A stretch of DNA of 64,000 bases from Curtobacterium ammoniigenes NBRC 101786 (GCF_001571045.1 NZ_BCSV01000001.1:248001-312000); one strand, 5' to 3'. Numbered from the stretch's first letter, positions 1 to 11,254 are shown. The notes: generated from the sequence alone by a model not told the origin. Made by a program: numbers and translations.

Positions 1-23
1 GCCGTCGGAGCAGGATCGGAGGC

Positions 24-1049
24 ATGGACGAACAGGCGCTCGCTGATGTCGCCCGCGAACTCCTGCGGCAGGCGCCAGCCGCGTTCATCGCCGAGCGGAC
101 GAAGCGAGCCCGCGCTGCACGGAGCGCGGATCGCGAGCTCGCCGCGGCCATCGGCCGCGTGCGGAAGCCCGCGGTCGCCGCGTGGATCGTCAACCTGCTT
201 GCCGCAGACGGAGCGCTTGCGGACGCGGTCGAGCTTGGGCCGGCGCTCCGTGCCGCGCAGGCGAGCGCCGACGTCGACGCCATCAGGGACCTCCGGGTCC
301 AGCGCCGCACTGTGGTGGAGGCGCTCGCCGATCGCGGTGCGGCACTCGCGTCGGCCGCGGGCGTTGCGGTGTCGGCGTCGGTGCGCGAGGCCGTCGAAAC
401 GACCGTTGGTGCCGCAATGGCCGACGATCGAGCGGGTCGCGCCGTAGCCTCCGGGCTGCTGCTCCGACCCCTCGATGCCGTGGGATTCGAACCGGTGGAT
501 CTGACGGATGCGCTCGCCGCGCCGTCGACGGTTGATCTCGGCGCACCCGTCGTCGCGCTCCGGAGGCCGCGAGCGGCTGCGGCGCGAACCGATCCGCCAG
601 GGCGCGTCCGGCGACCCGCGCGCGCGTCGGGTGCGCGCGGAGACACGCCAGAGCACGCTGGGCGACCGCCGCGCAAGTCGGGCGCGCGCGGAGACGCGCC
701 AGCCCGTTCGGTCCAACCCGCCGACGGGTCCGGCGAGCGTCACGACGAATCGAGCAGCGTGGCGCTCCGTGCCGCGGAGACCGACGCGCGGCGCGCCTCC
801 CGTGCGGCGGACGAGACGCTGGACCGTGCGGACGCCGCGCTCGACGACGCCGATGATCGCACGCGCGACCTCGAAGCCCGGCGCGAAGAGCTCGCCGGTG
901 CGCTCGCATCCATCGACGATGCGCTCCGACAGATTGCCGTGGAGCGCGAAGAGCTCGAGCGACAGCGGGACGAGGCGGAGGAGCGGGCGCGCGCCGCGCG
1001 AAGCGCATTCGACCGTGCGCGGAGCGCCCGCCGTGCCGCGCGAGGATGA
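24..1049 (+). CDS. Coiled-coil hypothetical protein
   Basis: I do not recognise a function. The 341-residue product has an Ala/Arg/Asp-rich N-terminal half that looks helical, a low-complexity middle (about residues 195-245) with two copies of an RxSGARGDxP element, and a C-terminal third of heptad-like charged sequence rich in Glu, Arg and Ala, typical of a long coiled coil. The ATG at 24 lies only one base after a GGAGG, which is too close for good spacing, and the frame stays open to the left edge. The true start may therefore lie upstream, outside the window. It precedes rplY in the same direction across a 250-bp gap. Confidence 0.6.
   Translation: MDEQALADVARELLRQAPAAFIAERTKRARAARSADRELAAAIGRVRKPAVAAWIVNLLAADGALADAVELGPALRAAQASADVDAIRDLRVQRRTVVEALADRGAALASAAGVAVSASVREAVETTVGAAMADDRAGRAVASGLLLRPLDAVGFEPVDLTDALAAPSTVDLGAPVVALRRPRAAAARTDPPGRVRRPARASGARGDTPEHAGRPPRKSGARGDAPARSVQPADGSGERHDESSSVALRAAETDARRASRAADETLDRADAALDDADDRTRDLEARREELAGALASIDDALRQIAVEREELERQRDEAEERARAARSAFDRARSARRAARG
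610..702 (+). repeat. Two 42-bp direct repeats at 51-bp period
   Basis: Positions 610-651 and 661-702 are near-identical GC-only-biased copies inside the coiled-coil gene. The 51-bp period is a whole number of codons, so the duplication keeps the frame. It creates the repeated SGARGD peptide motif in the linker before the coiled coil. Confidence 0.6.
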
Positions 1050-1128
1050 TCGCGCTGAGCCGGCCGGTCCGACGGTCAGTGTGCCGGAACGGCGGGCGCG
1101 CGGATCGGTCTGCGCGGTGTTCGCGGTT

Positions 1129-1144
1129 TGCTAGACTCATCGAC
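1129..1144 (+). promoter_or_regulatory. Extended -10 promoter for rplY
   Basis: TGcTAGACT at 1129-1137 is an extended -10 element. Initiation near 1144 would give an untranslated leader of about 155 nt in front of rplY. A consensus TTGACA also occurs at 1244-1249, but no -10 follows it at the right distance. Confidence 0.45.
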
Positions 1145-1262
1145 TGACTTCGGCGAGGGCTGCGAACTGCGTTCGTGGCCGTGATCGACGCAGTGGCGAG
1201 ACCCGGCCAACGGGAGCGTTCCTCGCGCTGTCATGCGCTCGAGTTGACACACCAGACATCCC

Positions 1263-1296
1263 GACGACCGTCGCCTCGGTCGTCCTGACCAGGAGG
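1263..1296 (+). promoter_or_regulatory. Leader hairpin and ribosome binding site of rplY
   Basis: GACGACCG (1263-1270) pairs perfectly with CGGTCGTC (1277-1284) around a 6-nt loop. The strong AGGAGG at 1291-1296 follows six bases later and is well spaced from the ATG at 1301. A stable hairpin abutting the Shine-Dalgarno of a ribosomal protein gene could modulate translation, but this is inference. Confidence 0.45.
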
Positions 1297-1300
1297 CACC

Positions 1301-1915
1301 ATGGCCGACAACTTCAAGCTCTCCGCTGAGCTCCGCACCAAGTTCGGGAAGGGCGCTGCACGCAAGCTGCGCGCCGCCGACAAGATTCCCGCTGTCCTCT
1401 ATGGCCACGGCACGGAGCCGCAGCACGTCTCGCTGCCGGGCCACGAGACGATGCTGATCGTGCGGCACGCGAACGCCATCATCGACCTCGCGATCGAGGG
1501 CGGCTCGCAGCTCGCCCTCGTGAAGGACGTTCAGCGCGACCCGGTGCGCCAGATCATCGAGCACATCGACCTCGTCGTCGTGCGCCGCGGCGAGAAGGTC
1601 ACGGTGGACGTCCCGGTCGTGGTCGAGGGCGAGTCGTTCTCGGGCACCATCCACGTGCAGGAGGAGAGCTCGCTGTCCCTCCTCGTCGAGGCCACCGCGA
1701 TCCCCGAGCACATCGTTGTGAGTGTCGAAGGCCTCGAAGACGGCGCGCAGGTGCACGCGAAGGACATCGCGCTGCCGGCCGGTGCTGAGCTCGAGACCGA
1801 CCCCGAGGCGCTCGTCGTCACGATCACGACCCCCCGCGGCAACGTCGAGGACGAGACCGCTGCGGACACCGCCGAGGGTGGCGCCGCGGCCGCCGACGAG
1901 GCTGCGGCCGAGTAG
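1301..1915 (+). CDS. rplY: 50S ribosomal protein L25 / general stress protein Ctc
   Basis: L25 binds 5S rRNA in the central protuberance of the large ribosomal subunit. The 204-residue product is the long Ctc type. The N-terminal L25 domain (about residues 5-95) has the family pattern of a start like KLSAELRTKFGKGAARKLR and an AVLYGHG turn. It is followed by the C-terminal beta domain (about 100-185) and an acidic, Ala-rich tail after residue 185. The start is fixed by AGGAGG at 1291-1296. pth follows 18 bp downstream, the usual actinobacterial pairing of two translation functions. Identification is firm. How much of the tail contacts the ribosome is not visible from sequence. Confidence 0.95.
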   Translation: MADNFKLSAELRTKFGKGAARKLRAADKIPAVLYGHGTEPQHVSLPGHETMLIVRHANAIIDLAIEGGSQLALVKDVQRDPVRQIIEHIDLVVVRRGEKVTVDVPVVVEGESFSGTIHVQEESSLSLLVEATAIPEHIVVSVEGLEDGAQVHAKDIALPAGAELETDPEALVVTITTPRGNVEDETAADTAEGGAAAADEAAAE

Positions 1916-1933
1916 TCGGCGCGAGCCGCTCTC

Positions 1934-2518
1934 ATGCCTGAGCCGTTGTTCGTCGTGGTCGGGCTCGGAAACCCCGGGCCCGACTACGCGGGCAACCGAC
2001 ACAACGTCGGGCAGATGGTGCTCGACGAACTGGCCCGTCGAATGGGCTCGTCGTTCCGTCGGCACAAAACCCCGACCGAGGTCGCCGAAGGGCGGACCTC
2101 GCCCGGAGGGCCACGACTCGTGCTCGCGAAGCCGCGATCGTTCATGAACACGTCCGGCGGTCCGGTCTCGGCCGTGCTCCGCTTCTACGACGTCGCACCC
2201 GACAGGCTGATCGTCGTCCACGATGAACTCGACATTCCGTTCGACGTAGTGCGCCTGAAGTCCGGCGGCGGCCACGGTGGTCACAACGGTCTCCGCGACA
2301 TCATCAAAGCCGTCGGCACGCCGGACTTCACGCGCGTTCGCGTCGGCGTCGGCCGGCCCCCCGGCCGTCAAGACCCGGCCGACTTCGTCCTCCACGATTT
2401 CAGCAGCACGGAACGCCGCGCGCTTCCGCTGCTCGTCGATCGCGCAGCAGATGCCGTCGGATCGATCGTCGCGGACGGACTCGTATCCGCACAGCAGCGC
2501 TTCCACGCACCCGAGTAG
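1934..2518 (+). CDS. pth: Peptidyl-tRNA hydrolase
   Basis: This cytoplasmic enzyme cleaves the ester bond of peptidyl-tRNAs that drop off ribosomes, recycling the tRNA. All the core motifs are present: [17 protein letters not shown] near the N-terminus, with the catalytic His in [14 protein letters not shown]; and the HDELDIPF...[12 protein letters not shown] segment. The 194-residue length is standard. It starts 18 bp after rplY, so the two are probably co-transcribed. mfd follows about 110 bp later across a repeat-bearing spacer. Confidence 0.97.
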   Translation: MPEPLFVVVGLGNPGPDYAGNRHNVGQMVLDELARRMGSSFRRHKTPTEVAEGRTSPGGPRLVLAKPRSFMNTSGGPVSAVLRFYDVAPDRLIVVHDELDIPFDVVRLKSGGGHGGHNGLRDIIKAVGTPDFTRVRVGVGRPPGRQDPADFVLHDFSSTERRALPLLVDRAADAVGSIVADGLVSAQQRFHAPE

Positions 2519-2525
2519 CTGCGCT

Positions 2526-2627
2526 GACCAGACCGTCGGAGCGGCCCGGTACCCGCCGCGCCCCGCCCAGTGTCCCGGACCGGCGCCGGTACCCGCCGCG
2601 ACCAGACCGTCGGACCGGCCCGGTACC
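2526..2627 (+). repeat. 28-bp direct repeat between pth and mfd
   Basis: Positions 2526-2553 and 2600-2627 are copies of a 28-bp sequence with one mismatch. A second shared element, GGTACCCGCCGCG, occurs at 2548-2560 and 2588-2600. The last copy ends immediately before the mfd ATG at 2628, so the repeat supplies its whole upstream translation-initiation context. Confidence 0.85.
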
Positions 2628-5600
2628 ATGGTCGGAGTGACGATCTCGGGCATCATTCCTGCACTTGCAAGCGCTGATGCGTTCGACCGTGCGCGCCGGG
2701 CCGCCTCCCGTGATGCTGACTTCTCCGTCGTCGACGGACTCCGAGTGCCGCTCATCGCCGCGCTCCTGCGCGAACGCCAGAACGCGCAGTGCGCCTTCGT
2801 CATCACCGCGACCGGCCGAGAAGCCGAGGCGGTCCGAGACGCGCTGCACTGCACGACCCCAGACGCGCAGATCCTCGAGTTTCCTGCGTGGGAGACACTG
2901 CCGCACGAGCGCCTGAGCCCCAGCCCGCAGACGGTGGGCACCCGGATCCGCACGCTGCGCGCCCTCGCCGACTGGGCGGCCTCCGACGACCCGAGCCGAG
3001 CCTCCCTCGTCGTGGTGGCGAGCGTTCGCGCCGCGCTGCAGCCGATCGCCGGCAATCTGACTGCGCTCGCGCCCCTGCGGCTGACCACGGAGAGCCGTGA
3101 CAACGACCTCGCGGAGATCGCCGGCCGGCTCGTCGACCTCGCCTACGTTCGGGTCGACCTGGTGAGCCGACGGGGCGAGTTCGCGGTGCGCGGCGGCATC
3201 CTCGACGTGTTTCCGCCCACCGCTGACCACCCTGTTCGCGTCGACTTCTTCGGCGACGAGATCGAGGGCATCAAGGAGTTCTCTGTCGCGGATCAGCGTT
3301 CTGCGGGCGACGATGTCGGCACCGTCGAGCTCACGGCCGCGCGCGAGCTCCTCCTCGACGAGCGCGTGCGTGCCCGCGCCCGCGAGATGGAGCACGAGTT
3401 CCCGGGGCTCTCGCAGATGCTGGCAAAGATCGCCGAGGGTATCCCGGTCGAGGGCATGGAGTCGCTTGCGCCGGCCCTCATCGACGACCTCGTTCCGATC
3501 ACCGCCTACCTGCCCGACGCAGCGACCATTGCGGTGCTGTCGCCCGAGCGCGTCTCGGCCCGAGCACACAGCCTGGCCGAGACGAACCAGGAGTTCCTGC
3601 AGGCCGCGTGGTCGGCGGCGGTGGCAGGCGCCGCCACCCCCATCGATCTCGACGCGGGCAACTTCTTGACGATCCCGCAACTCAAGCAATCCCGCGGGCG
3701 CCGAACATGGTGGACCGTCTCGCCGTTCGACTCCGGCGTCGACCTCGAGCAGCGCTCGGACTCCGAGGCCGTGGAGGACGCCGGCGAATACATCCGCATT
3801 CCCGCCGACACGGTGCCGACATTCGCGGGGAGCGCTGACGGCGCCGTCGAGTTCGTCCGCGAGCGCGTCGCCGACGGCTGGTCGGTCGTCATCGCCGCGC
3901 GCGGTACCGGGCTCGTCGACCGTGCCGTGCAGGTGCTCACCGAAGCCGGGGTGGCCGCGCGCGCCGGAGCGGTGGACGAGCCTCCGGCCCGCGGTGTCGC
4001 CGCGATCACGACGGGCAGTGTCGAGCACGGATTCCAATTCGCCGACGCGAAGCTCGTCGTGCTCTCCGAAGCCGAGTTCTACGGGCGCGCCACCCAGCAG
4101 GGCGCACGAACCGTGCGCAAGCTGGCGAGCCGACGCAAAAACGTCGTCGACCCGCTGCAGCTGAAAGCGGGCGACATCGTCGTGCATGCGACACACGGCA
4201 TCGGGAAATTCGTCGAGCTCGTCTCCCGAGAGGTCTCGACCGGCGGCCGGAACGCGGTGAAGTCCCAACGGGAGTACCTGGTGCTCGAGTACGCCCCGTC
4301 CAAACGCGGGTATCCGGGCGACAAGCTCTTCGTGCCGACCGATCAGCTCGACCAGCTCTCCCGCTACGTCGGCGGCGAGTCGCCGACGCTCTCCAAAATG
4401 GGAGGCTCGGACTGGGCGGCCGCGAAATCGAAGGCCCGGAAAGCGGTCCGCGACATCGCCGTCGATCTCGTGAAGCTGTATTCGGCGCGGATGGCATCGA
4501 AGGGGCATGCGTTCGGCCCGGACACACCGTGGCAGCGCGAGCTCGAGGAGGCGTTCCCGTTCGCGGAGACTCCCGACCAGCTCACCACGATCGACGAGAT
4601 CAAACGTGACATGGAGCGGCCGATCCCGATGGACCGGCTCCTTTCCGGCGACGTCGGCTACGGCAAGACCGAGGTCGCGATTCGCGCCGCATTCAAGGCG
4701 GTACAGGACGGCAAGCAGGTGGCGATGCTGGTGCCGACCACCCTGCTCGTCCGACAGCACATGGAGACGTTCCAGGAGCGATTCGCGGGCTTCCCCGTGC
4801 ACCTGCGTGCGCTGAGTCGCTTCCAGACCGAGAAGGAGTCGAAGGAGACCATCGCCGGGCTCGCCGAGGGAACCGTCGACATCGTCATCGGGACGCATCG
4901 GATCCTGTCGGAGAGCCTCCGGTTCAAAGATCTCGGGCTCGTCATCATCGACGAGGAGCAGCGGTTCGGCGTCGAACACAAGGATCAGCTCAAGAAGTTG
5001 AAGACGAACGTCGATGTGCTCGCCATGAGCGCCACGCCGATTCCGCGCTCCCTCGAGATGGCGGTCACGGGCATCCGAGAGATGTCCACGCTGGCGACGC
5101 CTCCAGAGGATCGGCACCCGATCCTCACGTTCGTCGGGCCGCGATCCGACATGCAGATCGCTGCCGCGATCCGGCGGGAGCTGCTGCGCGAAGGACAGGT
5201 CTTCTTCGTGCACAACCGTGTGAAGGACATCCAGGGTGTCGCGGCGCACCTCGCCGAGATCGTCCCGGATGCCCGCATCGCCGTCGCGCACGGGCAGATG
5301 TCCGAGAGCACGCTCGAGCAGGTGATGGTGGACTTCTGGGAGCGCCGGTTCGACGTTCTCGTCTCGACCACGATCATCGAGACGGGCCTGGACATCGCGA
5401 ACGCGAACACGCTCATCATCGATCGGGCGGACAAGTACGGGCTGTCGCAGCTGCACCAGCTTCGGGGTCGGGTCGGCCGAGGTCGCGAACGCGGCTACGC
5501 CTACTTCCTCTACGACGCGGATAAGCCGTTGTCGGAGACGGCTCAGGACCGTCTCGAGACCATCGCAGCGAACAACGAGCTCGGCGCGGGCATGCAGGTC

Positions 5601-6245
5601 GCGCTGAAAGACCTCGAGATCCGTGGGGCGGGCAACCTGCTCGGCGGCGAGCAGTCCGGCCACATCGCCGGGGTCGGGTTCGACCTCTACCTTCGGATGA
5701 TCGGCGAAGCCGTGTCCCAATTCCGGGGAGAGGTCGCCGAAGGCCAGACCGAGCTGCGCCTCGAGATCCCAGTCGACGCACACATCCCGGAGGAGTACGT
5801 CGAATCCGAGCGGCTCCGGCTCGAGGCCTACCAGAAGCTGTCAGCGGCTTCGGCACCGAGTGCACAGCCGAACGCGATCGACCTGGTGCTCGACGAGCTC
5901 ACCGACCGATACGGGGAGCCCCCACAGCCGGTGAGCACGCTGATCGCCGTGTCGCGGCTTCGGCGCATGGCGCAGCAGGTCGGGCTGTCCGACGTCGTCG
6001 TCATGGGTCAGAACCTGCGCGTGGCCGGCCGCGAGCTCGCCGACTCGCAGCAGGTGCGGCTCGCGCGCATGTTCACCGGTGCGCGCTGGTTCGCCCAGCA
6101 GAATGCGGCGAGCATCCCGCTGCCGAGACGGAACGGCGAGTTCCCGCCGGACGATGCGCTGATCGCATGGGTCGAGTCGATTCTCACTGCGGTGTACGGA
6201 GCTCCGGCGCCGGAAGCGGCTGCCGCCGCTGAGCCGCAGCCCTGA
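2628..6245 (+). CDS. mfd: Transcription-repair coupling factor
   Basis: Mfd removes RNA polymerase stalled at DNA lesions and recruits the nucleotide-excision repair proteins. The product is about 1205 residues, full length. The N-terminal part is UvrB-like (about 1-350). A CarD/RID-like polymerase-interaction domain lies near 490-560. The superfamily 2 motor follows, with Walker A in GDVGYGKTEV (about 677), the DEEQ box in IIDEEQRFGV (about 774), AMSATPIPRSL, and motif VI in QLRGRVGRGRERG. A C-terminal autoinhibitory TRCF domain ends the protein. The frame is open far upstream, overlapping pth. I chose the ATG at 2628; a GTG at 2637 is the alternative. Its last 62 bp overlap the end of nhaA on the other strand. 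Confidence 0.96.
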   Translation: MVGVTISGIIPALASADAFDRARRAASRDADFSVVDGLRVPLIAALLRERQNAQCAFVITATGREAEAVRDALHCTTPDAQILEFPAWETLPHERLSPSPQTVGTRIRTLRALADWAASDDPSRASLVVVASVRAALQPIAGNLTALAPLRLTTESRDNDLAEIAGRLVDLAYVRVDLVSRRGEFAVRGGILDVFPPTADHPVRVDFFGDEIEGIKEFSVADQRSAGDDVGTVELTAARELLLDERVRARAREMEHEFPGLSQMLAKIAEGIPVEGMESLAPALIDDLVPITAYLPDAATIAVLSPERVSARAHSLAETNQEFLQAAWSAAVAGAATPIDLDAGNFLTIPQLKQSRGRRTWWTVSPFDSGVDLEQRSDSEAVEDAGEYIRIPADTVPTFAGSADGAVEFVRERVADGWSVVIAARGTGLVDRAVQVLTEAGVAARAGAVDEPPARGVAAITTGSVEHGFQFADAKLVVLSEAEFYGRATQQGARTVRKLASRRKNVVDPLQLKAGDIVVHATHGIGKFVELVSREVSTGGRNAVKSQREYLVLEYAPSKRGYPGDKLFVPTDQLDQLSRYVGGESPTLSKMGGSDWAAAKSKARKAVRDIAVDLVKLYSARMASKGHAFGPDTPWQRELEEAFPFAETPDQLTTIDEIKRDMERPIPMDRLLSGDVGYGKTEVAIRAAFKAVQDGKQVAMLVPTTLLVRQHMETFQERFAGFPVHLRALSRFQTEKESKETIAGLAEGTVDIVIGTHRILSESLRFKDLGLVIIDEEQRFGVEHKDQLKKLKTNVDVLAMSATPIPRSLEMAVTGIREMSTLATPPEDRHPILTFVGPRSDMQIAAAIRRELLREGQVFFVHNRVKDIQGVAAHLAEIVPDARIAVAHGQMSESTLEQVMVDFWERRFDVLVSTTIIETGLDIANANTLIIDRADKYGLSQLHQLRGRVGRGRERGYAYFLYDADKPLSETAQDRLETIAANNELGAGMQVALKDLEIRGAGNLLGGEQSGHIAGVGFDLYLRMIGEAVSQFRGEVAEGQTELRLEIPVDAHIPEEYVESERLRLEAYQKLSAASAPSAQPNAIDLVLDELTDRYGEPPQPVSTLIAVSRLRRMAQQVGLSDVVVMGQNLRVAGRELADSQQVRLARMFTGARWFAQQNAASIPLPRRNGEFPPDDALIAWVESILTAVYGAPAPEAAAAAEPQP

Positions 6246-7365
6246 GCGCAACGGCCCCGGCCCCGGCGATCATGGACACGCCCGACCCGACGAGCACGGC
6301 GAGCGTCCCCTGATCCACGATCTCCGCGTTCGACGTGAACGCAAGCTCGTTCATCAGCAATGACACCGTGAATCCCACCCCGCCGAGGGTTCCCACCGTG
6401 ACCAACGACCAGAACGGGAGCCGAGAGCCCGCCGACCGGCCGAGGAATCGACCTGCGACGCCGCCGAACAGTGTGATGCCCAGGACTTTGCCGACGGGAA
6501 GGGCGACCACGATCGCCCAAAAGGCGGGCGACAGGTCGGGCAACCCCACCGACGGGATCGGAACAGTCGCAGCGGCGAAGGCGAAGACCGGCAGCACCAC
6601 GACGTTCGACCACGGGTCAAGACGCTCATAGACGCGGTGCCCCGCGTCGCGGGGGAGGAGGAGGCCGAGCGCGACCCCGGCAATCGTTGCGTGCACTCCG
6701 GACTGATAGACGAGCCACCAGGCACCCACACCGAGGACAATGAGCGCGGCGATGCGGATCGACCGTGCGAGACGGCGCGACACGGTCACGCGCGCAACGA
6801 CCCAGAATGCTGCGAGCGCGATCGCAGCGCCGCCGAGCGCGATGAAGTCGGTTCCGTGAGCGAACACGACCGCGATGATGATGATCGCGATCAGGTCGTC
6901 GAGGACCGCGAGCGCGAGGAGAAAGACTCGGAGGTTCTGCGGAAGCCCCCGGCCGAAGATGGCGAGGATGCCGAGCGCGAACGCGATGTCGGTGGCGGTC
7001 GGAACCGGCCAGCCCTGCTCGAGACCGCTGCCATTCGTCAGCGCCAGGTAGAGGGCAGCCGGAACGACGACGCCGCCGACGGCCGCGATGGCAGGCACGG
7101 CGGCGCGGTGCACATTCGCAAGCTCGCCGGCAACGAGCTCATGCTTGAGCTCGATCGCCACGAGCAGGAAGAAGATTGCGAGGAGGCCGTCGCTGACCCA
7201 GTGCGCGATCGAGAGATCGAGTCCGAGCGCCCCCAGCGGAGGGTGCCAGTGCAGGGCCGCGGCGAGTGCACTCGCGAGGGGGCTGTTCGCCGCAGCGAGC
7301 CCGAGGATGGCGGCGGTCAGCAGTGCGACTGCGCTGAAGCGCTCCGAGCGGACGATGGCGTTCAT
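6184..7365 (-). CDS. nhaA: Na+/H+ antiporter NhaA
   Basis: This is an inner-membrane antiporter that expels Na+ in exchange for protons for pH and salt homeostasis. The 393-residue protein has the NhaA array of about 11-12 membrane segments. It carries the ion-binding aspartates in ATDIAFALG and VLDDLIAI and the conserved Lys in LPVGKVLG near the C-terminus. It faces mazG across 119 bp. Its 3' end overlaps mfd tail-to-tail by 62 bp, so each transcript carries antisense to the other. The 5' leader contains a perfect 7-4-7 hairpin. Confidence 0.96.
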   Translation of the reverse strand: MNAIVRSERFSAVALLTAAILGLAAANSPLASALAAALHWHPPLGALGLDLSIAHWVSDGLLAIFFLLVAIELKHELVAGELANVHRAAVPAIAAVGGVVVPAALYLALTNGSGLEQGWPVPTATDIAFALGILAIFGRGLPQNLRVFLLALAVLDDLIAIIIIAVVFAHGTDFIALGGAAIALAAFWVVARVTVSRRLARSIRIAALIVLGVGAWWLVYQSGVHATIAGVALGLLLPRDAGHRVYERLDPWSNVVVLPVFAFAAATVPIPSVGLPDLSPAFWAIVVALPVGKVLGITLFGGVAGRFLGRSAGSRLPFWSLVTVGTLGGVGFTVSLLMNELAFTSNAEIVDQGTLAVLVGSGVSMIAGAGAVALRAAAQRRQPLPAPELRTPQ

Positions 7366-7387
7366 GGCGGCTCCGAATTGGGGTCAG

Positions 7388-7405
7388 CTGGTCGTTGTCG
7401 ACCAG
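7388..7405 (-). promoter_or_regulatory. Perfect 7-4-7 palindrome in the nhaA leader
   Basis: CTGGTCG-TTGT-CGACCAG lies 23 bp upstream of nhaA. A minus-strand -10 candidate (TATGCT, 7433-7428) would place it in the transcribed leader. It may act as an RNA hairpin or as an operator. Only the palindrome itself is certain. Confidence 0.4.
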
Positions 7406-7484
7406 GCTTCCCGACGCACCGGAATACAGCATACGCAGGAGCGCTGACGAATCCGATCGGCAACGCGGCGTGTGAGGATGAGGC

Positions 7485-8258
7485 ATGCCCGCATCAGAGG
7501 AAGCGCGCCGTTCCGGATCGGCTCTGGAATCGCTGGTGCGTGTCATCGACCGCCTGCTCGACCCAGTCGGCGGATGCGTGTGGAATCGAGCGCAGACCCA
7601 CCGCTCGCTCGCTCGGTACGTCGTGGAGGAGGCGTACGAGCTCGTCGACGCAATCGACGACGACGACCACGATGGAATGCAGGAGGAGCTCGCCGACATC
7701 CTCTACCAAGTGGTGCTGCACGCCGGAATCGCCGAGCGCGCCGGCGAGTTCGCGCTGACCGATGTCATCGAGACCGCGCGCGAGAAGATGACGCGGCGCC
7801 ATCCGCACGTGTTCGGGTCCGAGGTGGCGACGACGGAGGCTGAGGTCGTGCGTGTCTGGCTGGCCGCGAAGCAGGCGGAGAAAGCGCACCGCACGAGTCC
7901 GTTCGACGGCGTGCCACGCGCGATGGCGCCCCTCGAGCGGGCCGTCGCGCTGGCGGAACGAGCCCCTGACGCGGCAGCGGCGATCGACGGTGCGCGGACT
8001 CTCGTGTCGAGCGATGTCGAAGTGGATCGCGTTCCTGCCTCCGCGCGGACGGTTGACCGCGCCACGGCTGCCGATCGGCTCGGCGACGACGCCGCCACCG
8101 GGGGCACCGCGAAGCGCGTCGACCCGGCGTGGGGATTGGCGTTGATGGCGTCGGTCGTCGAAGCCGGAACCGACGGTATCGACGCTGTCGGGAGTGTTCG
8201 AGCGGCGCTCGCGGCCTTCGAGCAGGCAGCGAGTGCCGGGTCGAGACGAGCCGGCTGA
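7485..8258 (+). CDS. mazG: MazG-type nucleoside triphosphate pyrophosphohydrolase
   Basis: It hydrolyses NTPs to NMP and pyrophosphate and is thought to clear damaged or surplus nucleotides. The first 120 residues form one MazG domain with the metal-binding pattern EEAYE...EELAD and the preceding WNRAQTHRSL segment, equivalent to the usual WDREQTHxSL. The remainder is a variable Ala-rich tail; a second MazG copy is not seen, so this is the single-domain actinobacterial form. It starts opposite nhaA. The hexamer GAGGAT five bases before the ATG may be either a -10 or a Shine-Dalgarno. Confidence 0.9.
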   Translation: MPASEEARRSGSALESLVRVIDRLLDPVGGCVWNRAQTHRSLARYVVEEAYELVDAIDDDDHDGMQEELADILYQVVLHAGIAERAGEFALTDVIETAREKMTRRHPHVFGSEVATTEAEVVRVWLAAKQAEKAHRTSPFDGVPRAMAPLERAVALAERAPDAAAAIDGARTLVSSDVEVDRVPASARTVDRATAADRLGDDAATGGTAKRVDPAWGLALMASVVEAGTDGIDAVGSVRAALAAFEQAASAGSRRAG

Positions 8259-8297
8259 GCGGGCGCCCGCATCAACCCGAAAAGACGGGGCGCCCGC
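8259..8297 (+). terminator. Hairpin directly after mazG
   Basis: GCGGGCGCCC at 8259-8268 pairs perfectly with GGGCGCCCGC at 8288-8297, starting at the base after the mazG stop. There is no U-tract, as is common in this GC range. It would separate mazG from hisS. Confidence 0.5.
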
Positions 8298-8468
8298 GAG
8301 CAGGCAGGGGTGCCGCTCGCGAAACATGGACGAGCGGCGCCTACTCGGAACCGCGCGGGACCTTGCAGCACGTTCCCGCTCCGGCGGCAGTCAAGTGCTC
8401 ACCGGGGTTCTGGATGCAGAATATCAGAGGCCCAGCGCTCCAGCAACTCCTCTGCCAGGATGGCTGGC

Positions 8469-11112
<2,644 letters not shown>

Positions 11113-11120
11113 CGGTTCCC

Positions 11121-11161
11121 GGCCCCGCGTCTCCAGGACACGCTTCTGGAGGCGCGGGGCC
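11121..11161 (+). terminator. Strong 16-bp hairpin terminator after eno
   Basis: 11121-11136 pairs with 11146-11161 over 16 bp with a single G-T wobble around a 9-nt loop. It begins eight bases after the eno stop. No U-tract follows. Confidence 0.8.
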
Positions 11162-11254
11162 TGCTCCGTCATGGAGGTGCAGAGCAGGACATGCTCTCCC
11201 GCAGCAGTCGTCAGCTCCCGGCGGTTCGCGGACGAGCATCATGACCGGTCGGGT

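Noticed and set aside
1244-1249. Consensus TTGACA upstream of rplY
   Set aside because: No -10 hexamer lies 16-19 bp downstream, so it is probably chance; the extended -10 at 1129-1137 is the better promoter.
2277-2627. 117 extra codons before mfd in the same frame
   Set aside because: They overlap pth and run through the repeat spacer; translated sequence there is low-complexity and not Mfd-like.
2400-5783. Open frame of 1127 codons antisense to mfd
   Set aside because: Long antisense frames are expected opposite GC-rich genes. The translation is Arg/Asp/His/Leu-biased with no motif, and mfd on the other strand is unambiguous. The same holds for the 617-codon frame opposite gcvP (49983-51836) and the 551-codon frame opposite the permease (57235-58890).
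8341-8370. T-box-like GGAACCGCG and adjoining hairpin before hisS
   Set aside because: A T-box needs UGGN pairing with the tRNA acceptor end. Here the first base is C, the variable base A would pair with a U discriminator although tRNA-His has C, and no specifier loop with a His codon is recognisable. Actinobacterial T-boxes are known mainly before ileS.
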